18,000 nucleotides of DNA from the NCBI GenBank assembly GCA_903813345.2, contig CAIIXF020000375.1, forward strand, positions 1 to 18,000. The letters are read 5' to 3'. Position numbers and translations under genes: made by a program. How positions within the stretch are numbered: the first letter of the stretch is position 1; each line of letters starts with the position of its first letter. Shown one piece after another: positions 1 through 8,878 of this stretch. Source of the stretch: Owenia fusiformis. Lineage: Eukaryota > Annelida > Polychaeta > Sabellida > Oweniidae. Under the pieces are notes generated by a model. It was not told the DNA's origin. It was given only the letters and a program-made list of their open reading frames with translations, and searched no databases.

Positions 1-324
1 TTTCGATTATATGAATTCTAGTTACAGTAGTGTTGTATCTTTTATATTTCCTCCCATTATTTCCACATTGTTCTAACTCACTTTTTGAGATAAGCAGACT
101 ATCTTCCTCAATTTTCACAAGGAATTCATTTCTGAGCCCCATTGGATCTAATCTCCTTTTGGAGATAGCCAGTGCCACATGGTTATAAGTGCAAAATGAG
201 GGAAAAAACATGCCCATCTTGTCATGTCCGTTTGGGTAGGCAGCAGAGCCAAACAGATTACATAATGTGACTAATTAGGAGGCCCCAACGGGGGGCCTCC
301 TATTAATTTTGTAGATATTATTCT
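1..324. other. Left flank, apparently single-copy, no gene seen
   Basis: This stretch shares no recognisable segment with the rest of the window. It lacks the AGGTCA motifs, the CTAG terminus and the 476-bp monomer text. I find no reading frame of useful length and no RNA gene. It holds a small inverted repeat ATCTCC/GGAGAT at 151-166 and a stronger GC-rich one at 276-302. It is probably the chromosomal sequence into which the repeat array was inserted or from which it grew. The exact boundary is uncertain because no copy of this flank without the array is available. Confidence 0.55.
276..302. repeat. GC-rich hairpin, 11-bp perfect stem
   Basis: TAGGAGGCCCC (276-286) is exactly complementary to GGGGCCTCCTA (292-302) across a 5-base loop. 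It is by far the most GC-rich short segment nearby and lies about 22 bases before the first repeat element. In a bacterium, with the T-rich sequence that follows, it would be read as a factor-independent terminator. In the eukaryotic setting inferred here its role is unknown; it could be a fragment of another element or a structural boundary. Confidence 0.6.
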
Positions 325-328
325 TTAT

Positions 329-409
329 TAGACTCCAGATGAAAATCTGGAGTCTATTGCTTTTGCCAGTTTTCTTATTATTAGACTCCAGATGAAAATC
401 TGGAGTCTA
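329..409. repeat. Hairpin pair, 53-bp spacing
   Basis: Two copies of a 12-bp perfect stem, TAGACTCCAGAT/ATCTGGAGTCTA, lie at 329-356 and 382-409, each closed by GAAA. As RNA this would be a GNRA-type tetraloop. Between and after them is the conserved linker TTGCTTTTGCCAGTTTTCTT. They form the left edge of the repeat array. Confidence 0.85.
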
Positions 410-443
410 TTGCTTTTGCCAGTTTTCTTATTATTATTATTCA

Positions 444-470
444 TTCTTTCTTTCTTTCTTTCTTTCTTTC
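444..470 (+). repeat. (CTTT)n microsatellite
   Basis: A pure pyrimidine tetranucleotide run follows TTATTATTATTC in the E1 leader. T/C-rich tracts recur at this place in other units, but only E1 and E2 have a clean (CTTT)n. Confidence 0.85.
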
Positions 471-574
471 CGAACACTTTTTCTCAGCAACTAGAAGAAC
501 TTACTTTAACCTACTTACATGGCTAACATAGCCCATCAACCTTGTTTCTGGGAAATTAGGTCAAATTTTTATCT

Positions 575-587
575 AGGTCAAAGGTCA
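575..587 (+). promoter_or_regulatory. DR1-type AGGTCA direct repeat (E1)
   Basis: AGGTCA-A-AGGTCA matches the consensus DR1 element bound in animals by RXR heterodimers, HNF4 and COUP-TF. The match is exact. Function is not shown: AGGTCA is a basic word of this repeat family and the motif may be coincidental. Confidence 0.3.
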
Positions 588-734
588 AGAACTAGGTCAA
601 ATTTAGGTCAAATCAACATTCTGTCAATTATCTTCGTTGTTACTTGTGGTAACTCCTTCATCTTTTTTTCAACATGTAGCTTAGAAAAAAACAAATCGAG
701 TGTGTGCCATCCGTTTTTTAATTACTCTTAGCGA

Positions 735-1850
735 TTTTGAGATATGGCGTCCGGAAAGTAGGTCAAACTAAAAAAGTTCTCCAAATTTAGCATATGAGCT
801 ATGAAATAAGGGTAGAATTTTCTCAGGAATCCGAATCTGCAAACCAAATTTCGATCCGACTTCCCGTTTGGAAGTTATGACGATTTGAAAGCTCAAAAAT
901 TGCTAAATTTGGTGCCCCATGTTAAGTCAATGGGAAAAAAGACTTTTTTTAATTGTAAGATATGAGATATAGACAGAGTGCAGCTTAACATAATGAATTC
1001 CTATAAAAGAAGGGTACCCAAAAGCTACCTAGCTTCAAAATTTGGACACCAAAATCCCAAGGTCAAAATCTAGGTCAAATTGATAGTTTTTCCTAATTTT
1101 TACGATTCTGACACTACACTTAAATGATTTGGTTCTAAATTTTGTATACAGGTAGCAAAGAGTGTGCTAATAATGTTAGCCTTTTGCCGTCAGGAAGTAT
1201 TTTGACCCACTTTTGAGATATGGTGTCCGAAAAGTAGGTCAAAATAAAAAATTCTCCAAATTTAACATATGAGCTATGAAATAAGGGTAGAATTTTCTCA
1301 GGAATCCGAATTTGCAAACCAAATTTTGATTCCACTTTCAAGTCGGAAGTTATGGCATTTTGAAAGCTCAAAAATTGCTAAATTTGGTGCCCCATGTTAT
1401 ATCAATAGGGAAAAATATCTTTTTGAAGTGTAAAATACCAGGTATAGACTGAGTACAGCTCAACATAATGAAAGTCTATAAAAGAAGGGGACCTCAAACG
1501 GCTACCTAGCTTCAAAATGTGGACACCAAAATGCCAAGGTCAAAATCTAGGTCAAATTCATAGCTTTTCCTTAATTTTGCGATTCTGACATTACACTTTA
1601 ATAATTTGCTTCAAAATTTTGTATACAGGTAACAAAGCGTGTGCTAATAGTGTTAGCCTTTTGCCGTCAGAAAGTATTTTGACCCACTTTTGAGATATGG
1701 TGTCCGAAAAGTAGGTCAAAATAAAAAGTTCTCCAAATTTAACTTATGAGTTATGAATTAAGGGTAGAATTTTCTAAGGAATCCAAATCTGCAAATCAAC
1801 TTTCAATCCGACTCCCAGTTTAGATTCTATGCCATTTTAAAATTCACATT
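735..1850 (+). repeat. E1 core: ~476-bp satellite monomers, 2 full + partial
   Basis: Monomers begin at TTTTGAGATATGG at 735, 1211 and 1688 (spacings 476 and 477). In order, each holds GTAGGTCAAA, a segment with AATCTGCAAACCAAATTT and TCCGAC, GCTCAAAAAT, GGTGCCCCATGTTA, GTCAATGGGAAAAAA, a TATAGACTGAGTACAGC-like segment, two AGGTCA boxes, and GTATACAGGTAGCAAAGAG. The third copy stops after about 165 bases, where it passes into the tail. Copies are clearly related but carry many scattered substitutions, so this array is older than the 717-bp block. Confidence 0.9.
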
Positions 1851-1914
1851 TGTTTAAAATTCACATTTGCCAGTATCCACAATGCAGATCCATCAAATAT
1901 ACTTTCAACAATTC

Positions 1915-2082
1915 CTACTTACCTACCTACCTACATACCTACTTGGTTACCTACTTAGCTACCTACTTCTCAGCTACTTACTCAGCTACTTACTCAGCTA
2001 CCTACTCAGCTACTTACTCAGCTACCTACTCAGCTACTTACTCAATTACTTAATCATCTACGTACTCAGCTCTTTACTCAAG
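1915..2082 (+). repeat. CTACTTACTCAG minisatellite (E1 tail)
   Basis: This is a degenerate array of the 12-base word CTACTTACTCAG and its variants CTACCTACTCAG and CTACCTAC. It is most regular at 1970-2040 and decays at both ends. It is preceded by text containing CAGTATCCAC and ATGCAGATC that is shared with the E4, E5 and E6 tails. Long T/Y-rich frames through it in two phases are repeat artefacts. Confidence 0.9.
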
Positions 2083-2090
2083 TAAATCAA

Positions 2091-2132
2091 TCTGGAGTCT
2101 TAAATTGAACTTTGTTCAATTTACCAATCTAG
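2091..2132 (+). repeat. Helitron-like 3' terminus of E1
   Basis: TCTGGAGTCT (2091-2100) abuts a 10-bp perfect hairpin, TAAATTGAAC (2101-2110), TTT, GTTCAATTTA (2114-2123). Five bases later comes CTAG (2129-2132), followed by T. Helitron 3' ends are a short hairpin followed within about a dozen bases by CTRR, with a host T next. All three features are seen here; the assignment is inferred. Confidence 0.6.
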
Positions 2133-2139
2133 TTATTAT

Positions 2140-2327
2140 TAGACTCCAGATGAAAATCTGGAGTCTATTGCTTTTGCCAGTTTTCTTATTATTAGACTCC
2201 AGATTGAAAATCTGGAGTCTATTGCTTTTGCCAGTTTTCTTATTATTATTAGACTCCAGATTGAAAATCTGGAGTCTATTGCTTTTGCCAGTTTTATTAT
2301 TAGACTCCAGATGAAATCTGGAGTCTA
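2140..2327. repeat. Array of four AGACTCCAGA hairpins
   Basis: The hairpins are at 2140-2167, 2193-2221, 2250-2278 and 2301-2327. The 12-bp stems are identical in all four, but the sequence between them is GAAA, TGAAA, TGAAA and GAA. Linkers are the TTGCTTTTGCCAGTTTTCTT type plus a variable number of TTA triplets. Local tandem amplification of a hairpin-plus-linker unit of about 50-57 bp explains the arrangement. Confidence 0.9.
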
Positions 2328-2351
2328 TTGTTTTTGCCTGTATTCTTATTA

Positions 2352-2390
2352 TTCTTTTTCTTTTTTCTTTCTTTCTTTCTTTCTTCCTCC
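2352..2390 (+). repeat. Pyrimidine tract with (CTTT)n
   Basis: An unbroken run of T and C ends at CTTCCTCC just before TAACAGATTTTCTC. Position and flanks correspond to the shorter T/C tracts of the other leaders. Confidence 0.8.
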
Positions 2391-2493
2391 TAACAGATTT
2401 TCTCTCCAACTATAACATCTTACTTAAACCAACTTACATGATTAACTAAGGAATGTTTCTGGCTTTCTGGGAAATTAGGTCAAATTTTTATCT

Positions 2494-2506
2494 AGGTCAA
2501 AGGTCA
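2494..2506 (+). promoter_or_regulatory. DR1-type AGGTCA direct repeat (E2)
   Basis: An exact AGGTCA-A-AGGTCA lies between TTTTTATCT and AGAACTAGGTCAAAT. It is the same motif in the same position as in E1. Confidence 0.3.
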
Positions 2507-2652
2507 AGAACTAGGTCAAATCTTGCATTTTCAACATTCTTCGTCATATCTTCGTCAATATTCATCGTAACTCCCTCATCTTTTTTTCATCATGAAGCTT
2601 AGAAAAAGGCGAATCAAAGATATGACATCAGAATTTTGATTACTCTTACCGA

Positions 2653-3775
2653 TTTTGAGATATGGCGTCCGAAATATAGGTCACGACTGAACATCCTCCA
2701 AATTGAATGTGTGAGCTATGAAAAAGATGTAGAATTTTCTCAGGAATCCAAATCTGCAAACCAAATGTCGATCTGACTACCCGTTCGGAAGTTATGCCAT
2801 TTTGAAAGCTAAAAAACGCTAAATTTGGTGCCCCATGTTAAGTCAATGGGAAAAAAGATTTTTTTGAAGTGTAAAATACTTAATATAGACTGAATACAGC
2901 TTAACATAATGAACGGCTGTAAAAGAAGGGGACCTCAAAAGCTATCTAACTTTGAAATTTGGACACCAAAATGCCTGGGTCAAAATCTAGGTCAAATTTA
3001 TAGTTTTAACTTATTTTTGCGATTCTGACACTACACTTTAATGATTTGCTTCCAAATTTTGTATACAGGTAGCAAAGAGTGTGCTTATAGTGTAAGCCTT
3101 TTGCCGTCAGAAAGTATTTTGACCCACTTTTGAGATATGGTGTCCGAAAAGTAGGTCAAACTAAAAAGTTCTCCAAATTTAACGTATGAGTTATGAATTT
3201 AGGGTAGAATTTTCTCAGGAATCCAAATCTGCAATCCAAATTTCAATCCGACTTTTGGTTCGGAAGTTATGTCGTTTTGAAAGCTCAAAAATCGCTAAAT
3301 TTGGTGCCCAATGTTATGGCAATGGGAAAAAAGATTTTTTTAAAGTGTAAAATACGAGATATAGACTGAGAACAGCTTTACATAATGAAAGTCTATAAAA
3401 GAAAGGGACCTCAAAAGCTAGCTAGCTTCACAATTTGGACACCAAAATGCCTAGGTCAAAATCTAGGTCAAATTCATAGTTTTTCCTTATTTTTGCGATT
3501 CTGACATTACACTTTAATGATTTGCTTCAAAATTTTGTATACAGGTAGCAAAGAGTGTGCTAATAGTGTTAGCCTTTTGCCGTCAGAAAATATTTTGACC
3601 CGCTTTTGAGATATGGTGTCCGAAAAGTAGGTCAAAATAAAAAGTTCTCCAAATTTAACGTATGAGTTATGAATTAAGGGTAGAATTTTCTCAGGAATCC
3701 GAATCTTTAAACTAAATCTCGATCCAACTTCTGGTTAGATAGTTATAGCGGTTTGAAGTGTTGGAAAGTTGATAT
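2653..3775 (+). repeat. E2 core: ~476-bp monomers, 2 full + partial
   Basis: Monomers start at 2653, 3128 and 3604 (spacings 475 and 476). The first reads GGCGTCC at the start where the later ones read GGTGTCC; this marks leader-proximal copies in several units. The final partial ends with a TTAGATAGTTATAGCGG variant shared only with E3, confirming the E2/E3 pairing. Confidence 0.9.
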
Positions 3776-3919
3776 GATGATATCCCCATGTTAAGTCAAT
3801 GGAGTCCAAGATAACATACCTAAGAGTTGTCTAAATGTCCATATTCTGGCTGACTCAGCTCAAGCTGAATGACTCAGCTTACAAGTATTTGGATGACTCA
3901 GCTTAAAAAAAGTTTGAAA
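3776..3919 (+). repeat. E2 tail with three TGACTCAGC words
   Basis: This tail replaces the minisatellite tail found in E1, E4, E5 and E6. TGACTCA occurs at 3851-3857, 3870-3876 and 3894-3900, each followed by GC. The word equals the AP-1 core and, with GC, part of the Maf/NF-E2-type element. The tail is nearly the same in E3 and is related to that of E7. Binding is not shown. Confidence 0.65.
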
Positions 3920-3960
3920 TCTGGAGTCTTAAATTGAACTTGTTCAATTTACATGTCTAG
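3920..3960 (+). repeat. Helitron-like 3' terminus of E2
   Basis: TCTGGAGTCT (3920-3929) is followed by a 10-bp hairpin (3930-3951, loop TT), spacer CATGT and CTAG (3957-3960), then T. The 717-bp array begins immediately after this CTAG, the only one of seven termini not followed directly by another E-type leader. Confidence 0.6.
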
Positions 3961-4677
3961 TGATTTTTGCTTTCGTATTTGCAAAAAGCAAAAATCCTCC
4001 TCACACACGTTCTCACCAACGAGAGATATTTGGATAAATCTACTCATACACGTTGTTAGGGGGCTAGGCGTAGTTGGTGGGAAATTAGGTCAAATCCTTA
4101 TCTGGGTCAAAGGTCGAAATCTAGGTCGAAATCTGCATTTCCGCTATTTTGGCCTCTCGAGCCTCCTTAAGAAGTCAGAATCGGAGGAAAACTAGCTGGT
4201 CGGAAAGACAGTTTTCCGAGCATTAAAAAAACAGTGAACCAAATTGAAATCCGACCATTAGTTATCGAGATATACGCGTTTGAAGTTCGCGTACGGGCCA
4301 CCGTTGCCGTATATCTAGACGACACCTGGTATACACTTGGTATACGTATCTCTGCGAACAACAGACATTTGAAAGAAAATAGGCCCGGACGATGACTAGA
4401 GCATTTCTAAAACAACGTTTCCCTTCGTCCAACTAACGATTGCGGAATGTAGAACGACACGTACGCTGCTCGAATCTACGTCGAAAGCTCTATATAGACG
4501 CCTGGAAGGCCTATTTTTTGAAGGACTATTTTTTGACCTCGACGGATCCGCGAAGCACGAGCCAGGCATTCTCCCCAACTACCTCCCTAGATTCCCCGAC
4601 CTTTAATCGACCATTATAGGCCCTCAGAGCGTCCGTAGAGCCATTAGCCTCTATACGCGTATGGCCAAATCCTATTA
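3961..4677. repeat. 717-bp unit, copy 1
   Basis: The unit opens with a hairpin (stem GATTTTTGCTTT at 3962-3973 against AAAGCAAAAATC at 3985-3996). It then has text resembling the E leaders: TCCTCCTCACAC, TTCTCACCAAC, GGGAAATTAGGTCAAAT and GGGTCAAAGGTCG. Further in, AACCAAATTGAAATCCGACC at 4229-4254 resembles the AACCAAATTTCGATCCGAC segment of the 476-bp monomer. The rest (about 4290-4660) is unrelated to anything else in the window, with a doubled TGGTATAC near 4330 and the palindrome ATACGCGTAT near its end. It is thus a diverged relative of the E elements with its own 3' half. Short frames in it (83 codons +, 60-64 codons -) show no recognisable domain. Confidence 0.85.
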
Positions 4678-5394
4678 TGATTTTTGCTTTCGTATTTGCA
4701 AAAAGCAAAAATCCTCCTCACACACGTTCTCACCAACGAGAGATATTTGGATAAATCTACTCATACACGTTGTTAGGGGGCTAGGCGTAGTTGGTGGGAA
4801 ATTAGGTCAAATCCTTATCTGGGTCAAAGGTCGAAATCTAGGTCGAAATCTGCATTTCCGCTATTTTGGCCTCTCGAGCCTCCTTAAGAAGTCAGAATCG
4901 GAGGAAAACTAGCTGGTCGGAAAGACAGTTTTCCGAGCATTAAAAAAACAGTGAACCAAATTGAAATCCGACCATTAGTTATCGAGATATACGCGTTTGA
5001 AGTTCGCGTACGGGCCACCGTTGCCGTATATCTAGACGACACCTGGTATACACTTGGTATACGTATCTCTGCGAACAACAGACATTTGAAAGAAAATAGG
5101 CCCGGACGATGACTAGAGCATTTCTAAAACAACGTTTCCCTTCGTCCAACTAACGATTGCGGAATGTAGAACGACACGTACGCTGCTCGAATCTACGTCG
5201 AAAGCTCTATATAGACGCCTGGAAGGCCTATTTTTTGAAGGACTATTTTTTGACCTCGACGGATCCGCGAAGCACGAGCCAGGCATTCTCCCCAACTACC
5301 TCCCTAGATTCCCCGACCTTTAATCGACCATTATAGGCCCTCAGAGCGTCCGTAGAGCCATTAGCCTCTATACGCGTATGGCCAAATCCTATTA
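4678..5394. repeat. 717-bp unit, copy 2
   Basis: No difference from copy 1 was seen. The junction with copy 1 reads AAATCCTATTATGATTTTTG; the TATTAT there is what the last copy shares with the right flank. Confidence 0.9.
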
Positions 5395-6111
5395 TGATTT
5401 TTGCTTTCGTATTTGCAAAAAGCAAAAATCCTCCTCACACACGTTCTCACCAACGAGAGATATTTGGATAAATCTACTCATACACGTTGTTAGGGGGCTA
5501 GGCGTAGTTGGTGGGAAATTAGGTCAAATCCTTATCTGGGTCAAAGGTCGAAATCTAGGTCGAAATCTGCATTTCCGCTATTTTGGCCTCTCGAGCCTCC
5601 TTAAGAAGTCAGAATCGGAGGAAAACTAGCTGGTCGGAAAGACAGTTTTCCGAGCATTAAAAAAACAGTGAACCAAATTGAAATCCGACCATTAGTTATC
5701 GAGATATACGCGTTTGAAGTTCGCGTACGGGCCACCGTTGCCGTATATCTAGACGACACCTGGTATACACTTGGTATACGTATCTCTGCGAACAACAGAC
5801 ATTTGAAAGAAAATAGGCCCGGACGATGACTAGAGCATTTCTAAAACAACGTTTCCCTTCGTCCAACTAACGATTGCGGAATGTAGAACGACACGTACGC
5901 TGCTCGAATCTACGTCGAAAGCTCTATATAGACGCCTGGAAGGCCTATTTTTTGAAGGACTATTTTTTGACCTCGACGGATCCGCGAAGCACGAGCCAGG
6001 CATTCTCCCCAACTACCTCCCTAGATTCCCCGACCTTTAATCGACCATTATAGGCCCTCAGAGCGTCCGTAGAGCCATTAGCCTCTATACGCGTATGGCC
6101 AAATCCTATTA
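5395..6111. repeat. 717-bp unit, copy 3
   Basis: No difference from copies 1 and 2 was seen. Same orientation and same junction. Confidence 0.9.
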
Positions 6112-6828
6112 TGATTTTTGCTTTCGTATTTGCAAAAAGCAAAAATCCTCCTCACACACGTTCTCACCAACGAGAGATATTTGGATAAATCTACTCATAC
6201 ACGTTGTTAGGGGGCTAGGCGTAGTTGGTGGGAAATTAGGTCAAATCCTTATCTGGGTCAAAGGTCGAAATCTAGGTCGAAATCTGCATTTCCGCTATTT
6301 TGGCCTCTCGAGCCTCCTTAAGAAGTCAGAATCGGAGGAAAACTAGCTGGTCGGAAAGACAGTTTTCCGAGCATTAAAAAAACAGTGAACCAAATTGAAA
6401 TCCGACCATTAGTTATCGAGATATACGCGTTTGAAGTTCGCGTACGGGCCACCGTTGCCGTATATCTAGACGACACCTGGTATACACTTGGTATACGTAT
6501 CTCTGCGAACAACAGACATTTGAAAGAAAATAGGCCCGGACGATGACTAGAGCATTTCTAAAACAACGTTTCCCTTCGTCCAACTAACGATTGCGGAATG
6601 TAGAACGACACGTACGCTGCTCGAATCTACGTCGAAAGCTCTATATAGACGCCTGGAAGGCCTATTTTTTGAAGGACTATTTTTTGACCTCGACGGATCC
6701 GCGAAGCACGAGCCAGGCATTCTCCCCAACTACCTCCCTAGATTCCCCGACCTTTAATCGACCATTATAGGCCCTCAGAGCGTCCGTAGAGCCATTAGCC
6801 TCTATACGCGTATGGCCAAATCCTATTA
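6112..6828. repeat. 717-bp unit, copy 4 (last)
   Basis: This copy is complete and ends at ...AAATCCTATTA. The following TTAGACTCCAG belongs to the E3 leader. There is no partial fifth copy, unusual for a satellite grown by unequal crossing-over. Confidence 0.9.
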
Positions 6829-6829
6829 T

Positions 6830-6964
6830 TAGACTCCAGATTGAAAATCTGGAGTCTATTGTTTTTGCCTGTTTTCTTTATTAGACTCCAGATGAAAATC
6901 TGGAGTCTATTGCTTTTGCCAGTTTTCTTATTATTATTAGACTCCAGATGGAATCTGGAGTCTA
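6830..6964. repeat. Array of three AGACTCCAGA hairpins
   Basis: The hairpins are at 6830-6858, 6882-6909 and 6938-6964, with invariant 12-bp stems and loops TGAAA, GAAA and GGA. They follow the last 717-bp copy without spacer. Confidence 0.9.
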
Positions 6965-7119
6965 TTGTTTTTGCCTGTTTTCTTCTTATTTTTATTATTC
7001 TTCTTTTTTCTTCCTCCTAACAGATTTTCTCTCCAACTATAACATCTTACTTAATCCAACTTACATGGTTAACTAAACACTGTATCCGGCTTTCTGGGAA
7101 TTAGGTCAAATTTTTATCT

Positions 7120-7132
7120 AGGTCAAAGGTCA
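7120..7132 (+). promoter_or_regulatory. DR1-type AGGTCA direct repeat (E3)
   Basis: An exact AGGTCA-A-AGGTCA in the leader, in the same context as in E1 and E2. Confidence 0.3.
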
Positions 7133-7278
7133 AGAACTAGGTCAAATCTTACATTTTCAACATTCTTCATCATATCTTCGTCAATATTCTTCGTAACTCC
7201 TTCATCTTTTTTTCATCGTGTAGCTTAGAAAAAGGCAAATCAAAGATATGACATCAGAATTTTGATTACTCTTACCGA

Positions 7279-8400
7279 TTTTAAGATATGGCGTCCGGAA
7301 AGTAGGTCAGAACAAAAAGTTCTCCAAATTCAACATGTGAGTTATGAAATAAGTGTTAAATGATCTCAGGAATCCGAATCTGCAAACCAAATTTAGATCG
7401 GACTTCCGGTTCAGAAGTTATGGCGTTTTGAAAGCTCAAAAATCGCTAAATTTGGTGCCTATGTTAAGTCAATGGGAAAAAAGACTTTTTCGAAGTGTAA
7501 AATACAAGATATAGACTGAGTACAGCTTAACATAATGAATGCTTATAAAAGAAGGGGACCTCAAAAGCTACATAGCTTCAAAATTTGGACACCAAAATGC
7601 CTAGGTCAAAATCTAGGTCAAATTCATAGTTTTTCCTTATTTTTACGATTCTGACACTACACTTTAATAATTTACTTCCAAATTTTGTATACAGGTAGCA
7701 AAGAGTGTGCTAATAGTGTTAGCCTTTTGCCGTTAGAAAGTATTTTGACCCACTTTTGAGATATGGTGTCCGAAAAGTAGGTCAGAATAAAAGGTTCTCC
7801 AAATTTAACATATGAGCTATGAATTAAGGGTAGAATTTTCCCAGGAATCCGAATCTGCAAACCAAATTTCAATCCGACTTTCGGTTCGTAAGTTATGGCG
7901 TTTTGAAAGCTCAAAAATCGCTAAATTCGGTGCCCCATGTTATGTCAATGAGAAAAAAGATTTTTTTGAAGTGTAAAATACCAGATATAAACTGAGTACA
8001 GCTTAACATTCTGAAAGCCTATAAAAGAAGGGGACCTCGAAGGCTATCTAGCTTTAAAATTTGGACACCAAAATGCCTAGGTCAAAATCTAGGTCAAATT
8101 CATAGTTTTTCCTTATTTTTGCGATTCTGACATTACACTTTAATGATTTGCTTCGAAATTTTGTATACAGGTAGCAAAGAGTGTGCTTATAGTGTTTGCC
8201 TTCTGCCGTCAGAAAGTATTTTGACCCACTTTTGAGATAGGGTGTCTGAAAAGTAGGTCAAAATAAAAAGTTCTCCAAATTTAACGTATGAGTTATGAAT
8301 TAAGGGTAGAATTTTCTCAGGAATCAGAATCTTTAAATCAAATTTCGATCCAACTTCTGATTAGATAGTTATAGCGGTTTGAAGTCTCGAAAAGTCGATA
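7279..8400 (+). repeat. E3 core: ~476-bp monomers, 2 full + partial
   Basis: Monomers start at 7279 (here TTTTAAGATATGG), 7754 and 8230, with spacings 475 and 476. The second carries an uninterrupted 80-codon minus-strand frame at 7672-7914. The corresponding frame is broken in other monomers, which argues against a gene. Confidence 0.9.
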
Positions 8401-8545
8401 TGATGATATCCCCATGTTAAGCCAATGGAGTCGAAGATAACATTCTTAAGAGTTGTCTAAATGTCTATATTCTAGCTGACTCAGCTTATTCTGAATGACT
8501 CAGCTTACAAGTATTTGGATGACTCAGCTTAAAAAAAGTCTGAAA
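8401..8545 (+). repeat. E3 tail with three TGACTCAGC words
   Basis: TGACTCA is at 8477-8483, 8496-8502 and 8520-8526. The segment aligns with the E2 tail over its whole length, including GTATTTGGATGACTCAGC. Confidence 0.65.
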
Positions 8546-8586
8546 TCTGGAGTCTTAAATTGAACTTGTTCAATTTACATGTCTAG
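8546..8586 (+). repeat. Helitron-like 3' terminus of E3
   Basis: TCTGGAGTCT (8546-8555), a 10-bp hairpin (8556-8577, loop TT), spacer CATGT, CTAG (8583-8586), then T. Confidence 0.6.
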
Positions 8587-8878
8587 TTATTATTATTCTT
8601 TCAGAATCTTCCTCCTTCCCAGATTTCTCACCAACTAAAAGAATTTACTTTAAGCTGCTTACATGATCAACTAGGGGCAGTACCTGGGATGATGGGAAAT
8701 TAGGTCAAATTTTTATCTAGGTCAAGGGTCAAGAACTAGGTCAAATCAAGGTCAAATCAACATTCTGTCAATTATCTTCGTTGTTGTTTGTCGTAACTAC
8801 TTCATCTTAGTTTTAACATGTAGCTTAGAAAAAAACAAATCGAGAGTGTGCCATCCGTTTTTTGATTACTCTTAGCGA

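Larger units (their letters stand above)
325..2132 (+). mobile_element. Composite element E1 (putative non-autonomous Helitron-like)
   Basis: This is the first unit of the array. Its 5' part has two TAGACTCCAGAT hairpins and a (CTTT)n tract, then leader subtype A with the AGGTCA box at 550-611. The core is two full ~476-bp monomers (starting at 735 and 1211) plus a partial third (1688 to about 1850). The tail is a CTACTTACTCAG-like minisatellite, and the terminus is TCTGGAGTCT, a 10-bp hairpin and CTAG (2129-2132) followed by T. It encodes no protein. The hairpin-spacer-CTAG-T end matches known Helitron 3' ends. The 5' end is placed by analogy with E7, where TTATTAG directly follows a CTAG, so it may be off by several bases. 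Confidence 0.5.
2133..3960 (+). mobile_element. Composite element E2 (putative non-autonomous Helitron-like)
   Basis: This unit begins directly after the CTAG of E1. Its leader (subtype B) has four hairpins, a long T/C tract and the AGGTCA box at 2477-2520. The core has monomers starting at 2653, 3128 and 3604 (the last partial). The tail is not the minisatellite but a segment with three TGACTCAGC words, ending in TCTGGAGTCT, a hairpin and CTAG (3957-3960). E3 has the same leader and the same tail, so E2 and E3 are sister copies now separated by the 717-bp array. No protein is encoded. Confidence 0.5.
3961..6828. repeat. 717-bp x 4 tandem array, copies apparently identical
   Basis: The block is exactly 4 x 717 = 2868 bases. 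I found no difference between copies by eye over their whole length, whereas the neighbouring 476-bp monomers differ at many sites. The block is visibly richer in G+C and CpG than its surroundings. It starts right after a CTAG and ends where the E3 leader resumes: removing it leaves CTAGTTATTATTAGACTCC, the arrangement seen intact at the E1/E2 junction. It is a recent amplification or insertion, or, less interestingly, an assembly-inflated repeat. No gene is evident in it. Confidence 0.95.
6829..8586 (+). mobile_element. Composite element E3 (sister of E2)
   Basis: The leader is subtype B with three hairpins, a T/C tract and the AGGTCA box at 7102-7146. Monomers start at 7279, 7754 and 8230 (partial). 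The tail has three TGACTCAGC words, and the terminus is TCTGGAGTCT, a hairpin and CTAG (8583-8586). Leader subtype, monomer number and tail agree with E2, so one was probably copied from the other before or during insertion of the 717-bp block. No protein is encoded. Confidence 0.5.

Noticed and set aside
276-330. Bacterial-type terminator: GC hairpin followed by T-rich text
   Set aside because: No upstream gene, no clean T run directly after the stem, and the rest of the window does not look bacterial.
1850-2085. Two overlapping + frames rich in T/Y/S/L through the minisatellite
   Set aside because: A 12-base repeat without stops is open by arithmetic; the products are low-complexity repeats.
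329-2327. CRISPR-like spaced hairpin repeats
   Set aside because: The spacers are themselves conserved linkers, repeat number is small, no leader or cas genes, and the setting is eukaryotic-looking.
2340-2400. Polypyrimidine tract followed by CTAACAG, like a 3' splice site
   Set aside because: The CAG is not at the same place in the homologous leaders and there is no exon downstream.
2105-2409. Lysine/asparagine-rich minus frame and leucine-rich plus frame over the hairpin array
   Set aside because: Both are translations of the tandem hairpin-plus-linker unit and the T/C tract; no start context or domain.
4661-4912. 83-codon + frame repeated at 5378 and 6095, and 60-64-codon minus frames in each 717-bp unit
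   Set aside because: They are identical only because the DNA copies are identical. They overlap each other on both strands, have no recognisable domain or codon signal, and one crosses the copy junction.
3961-6828. 717-bp unit as a 5S/rDNA or tRNA-type gene repeat
   Set aside because: I could not find A-box/B-box promoters, a 5S-like segment or a cloverleaf in the unit.
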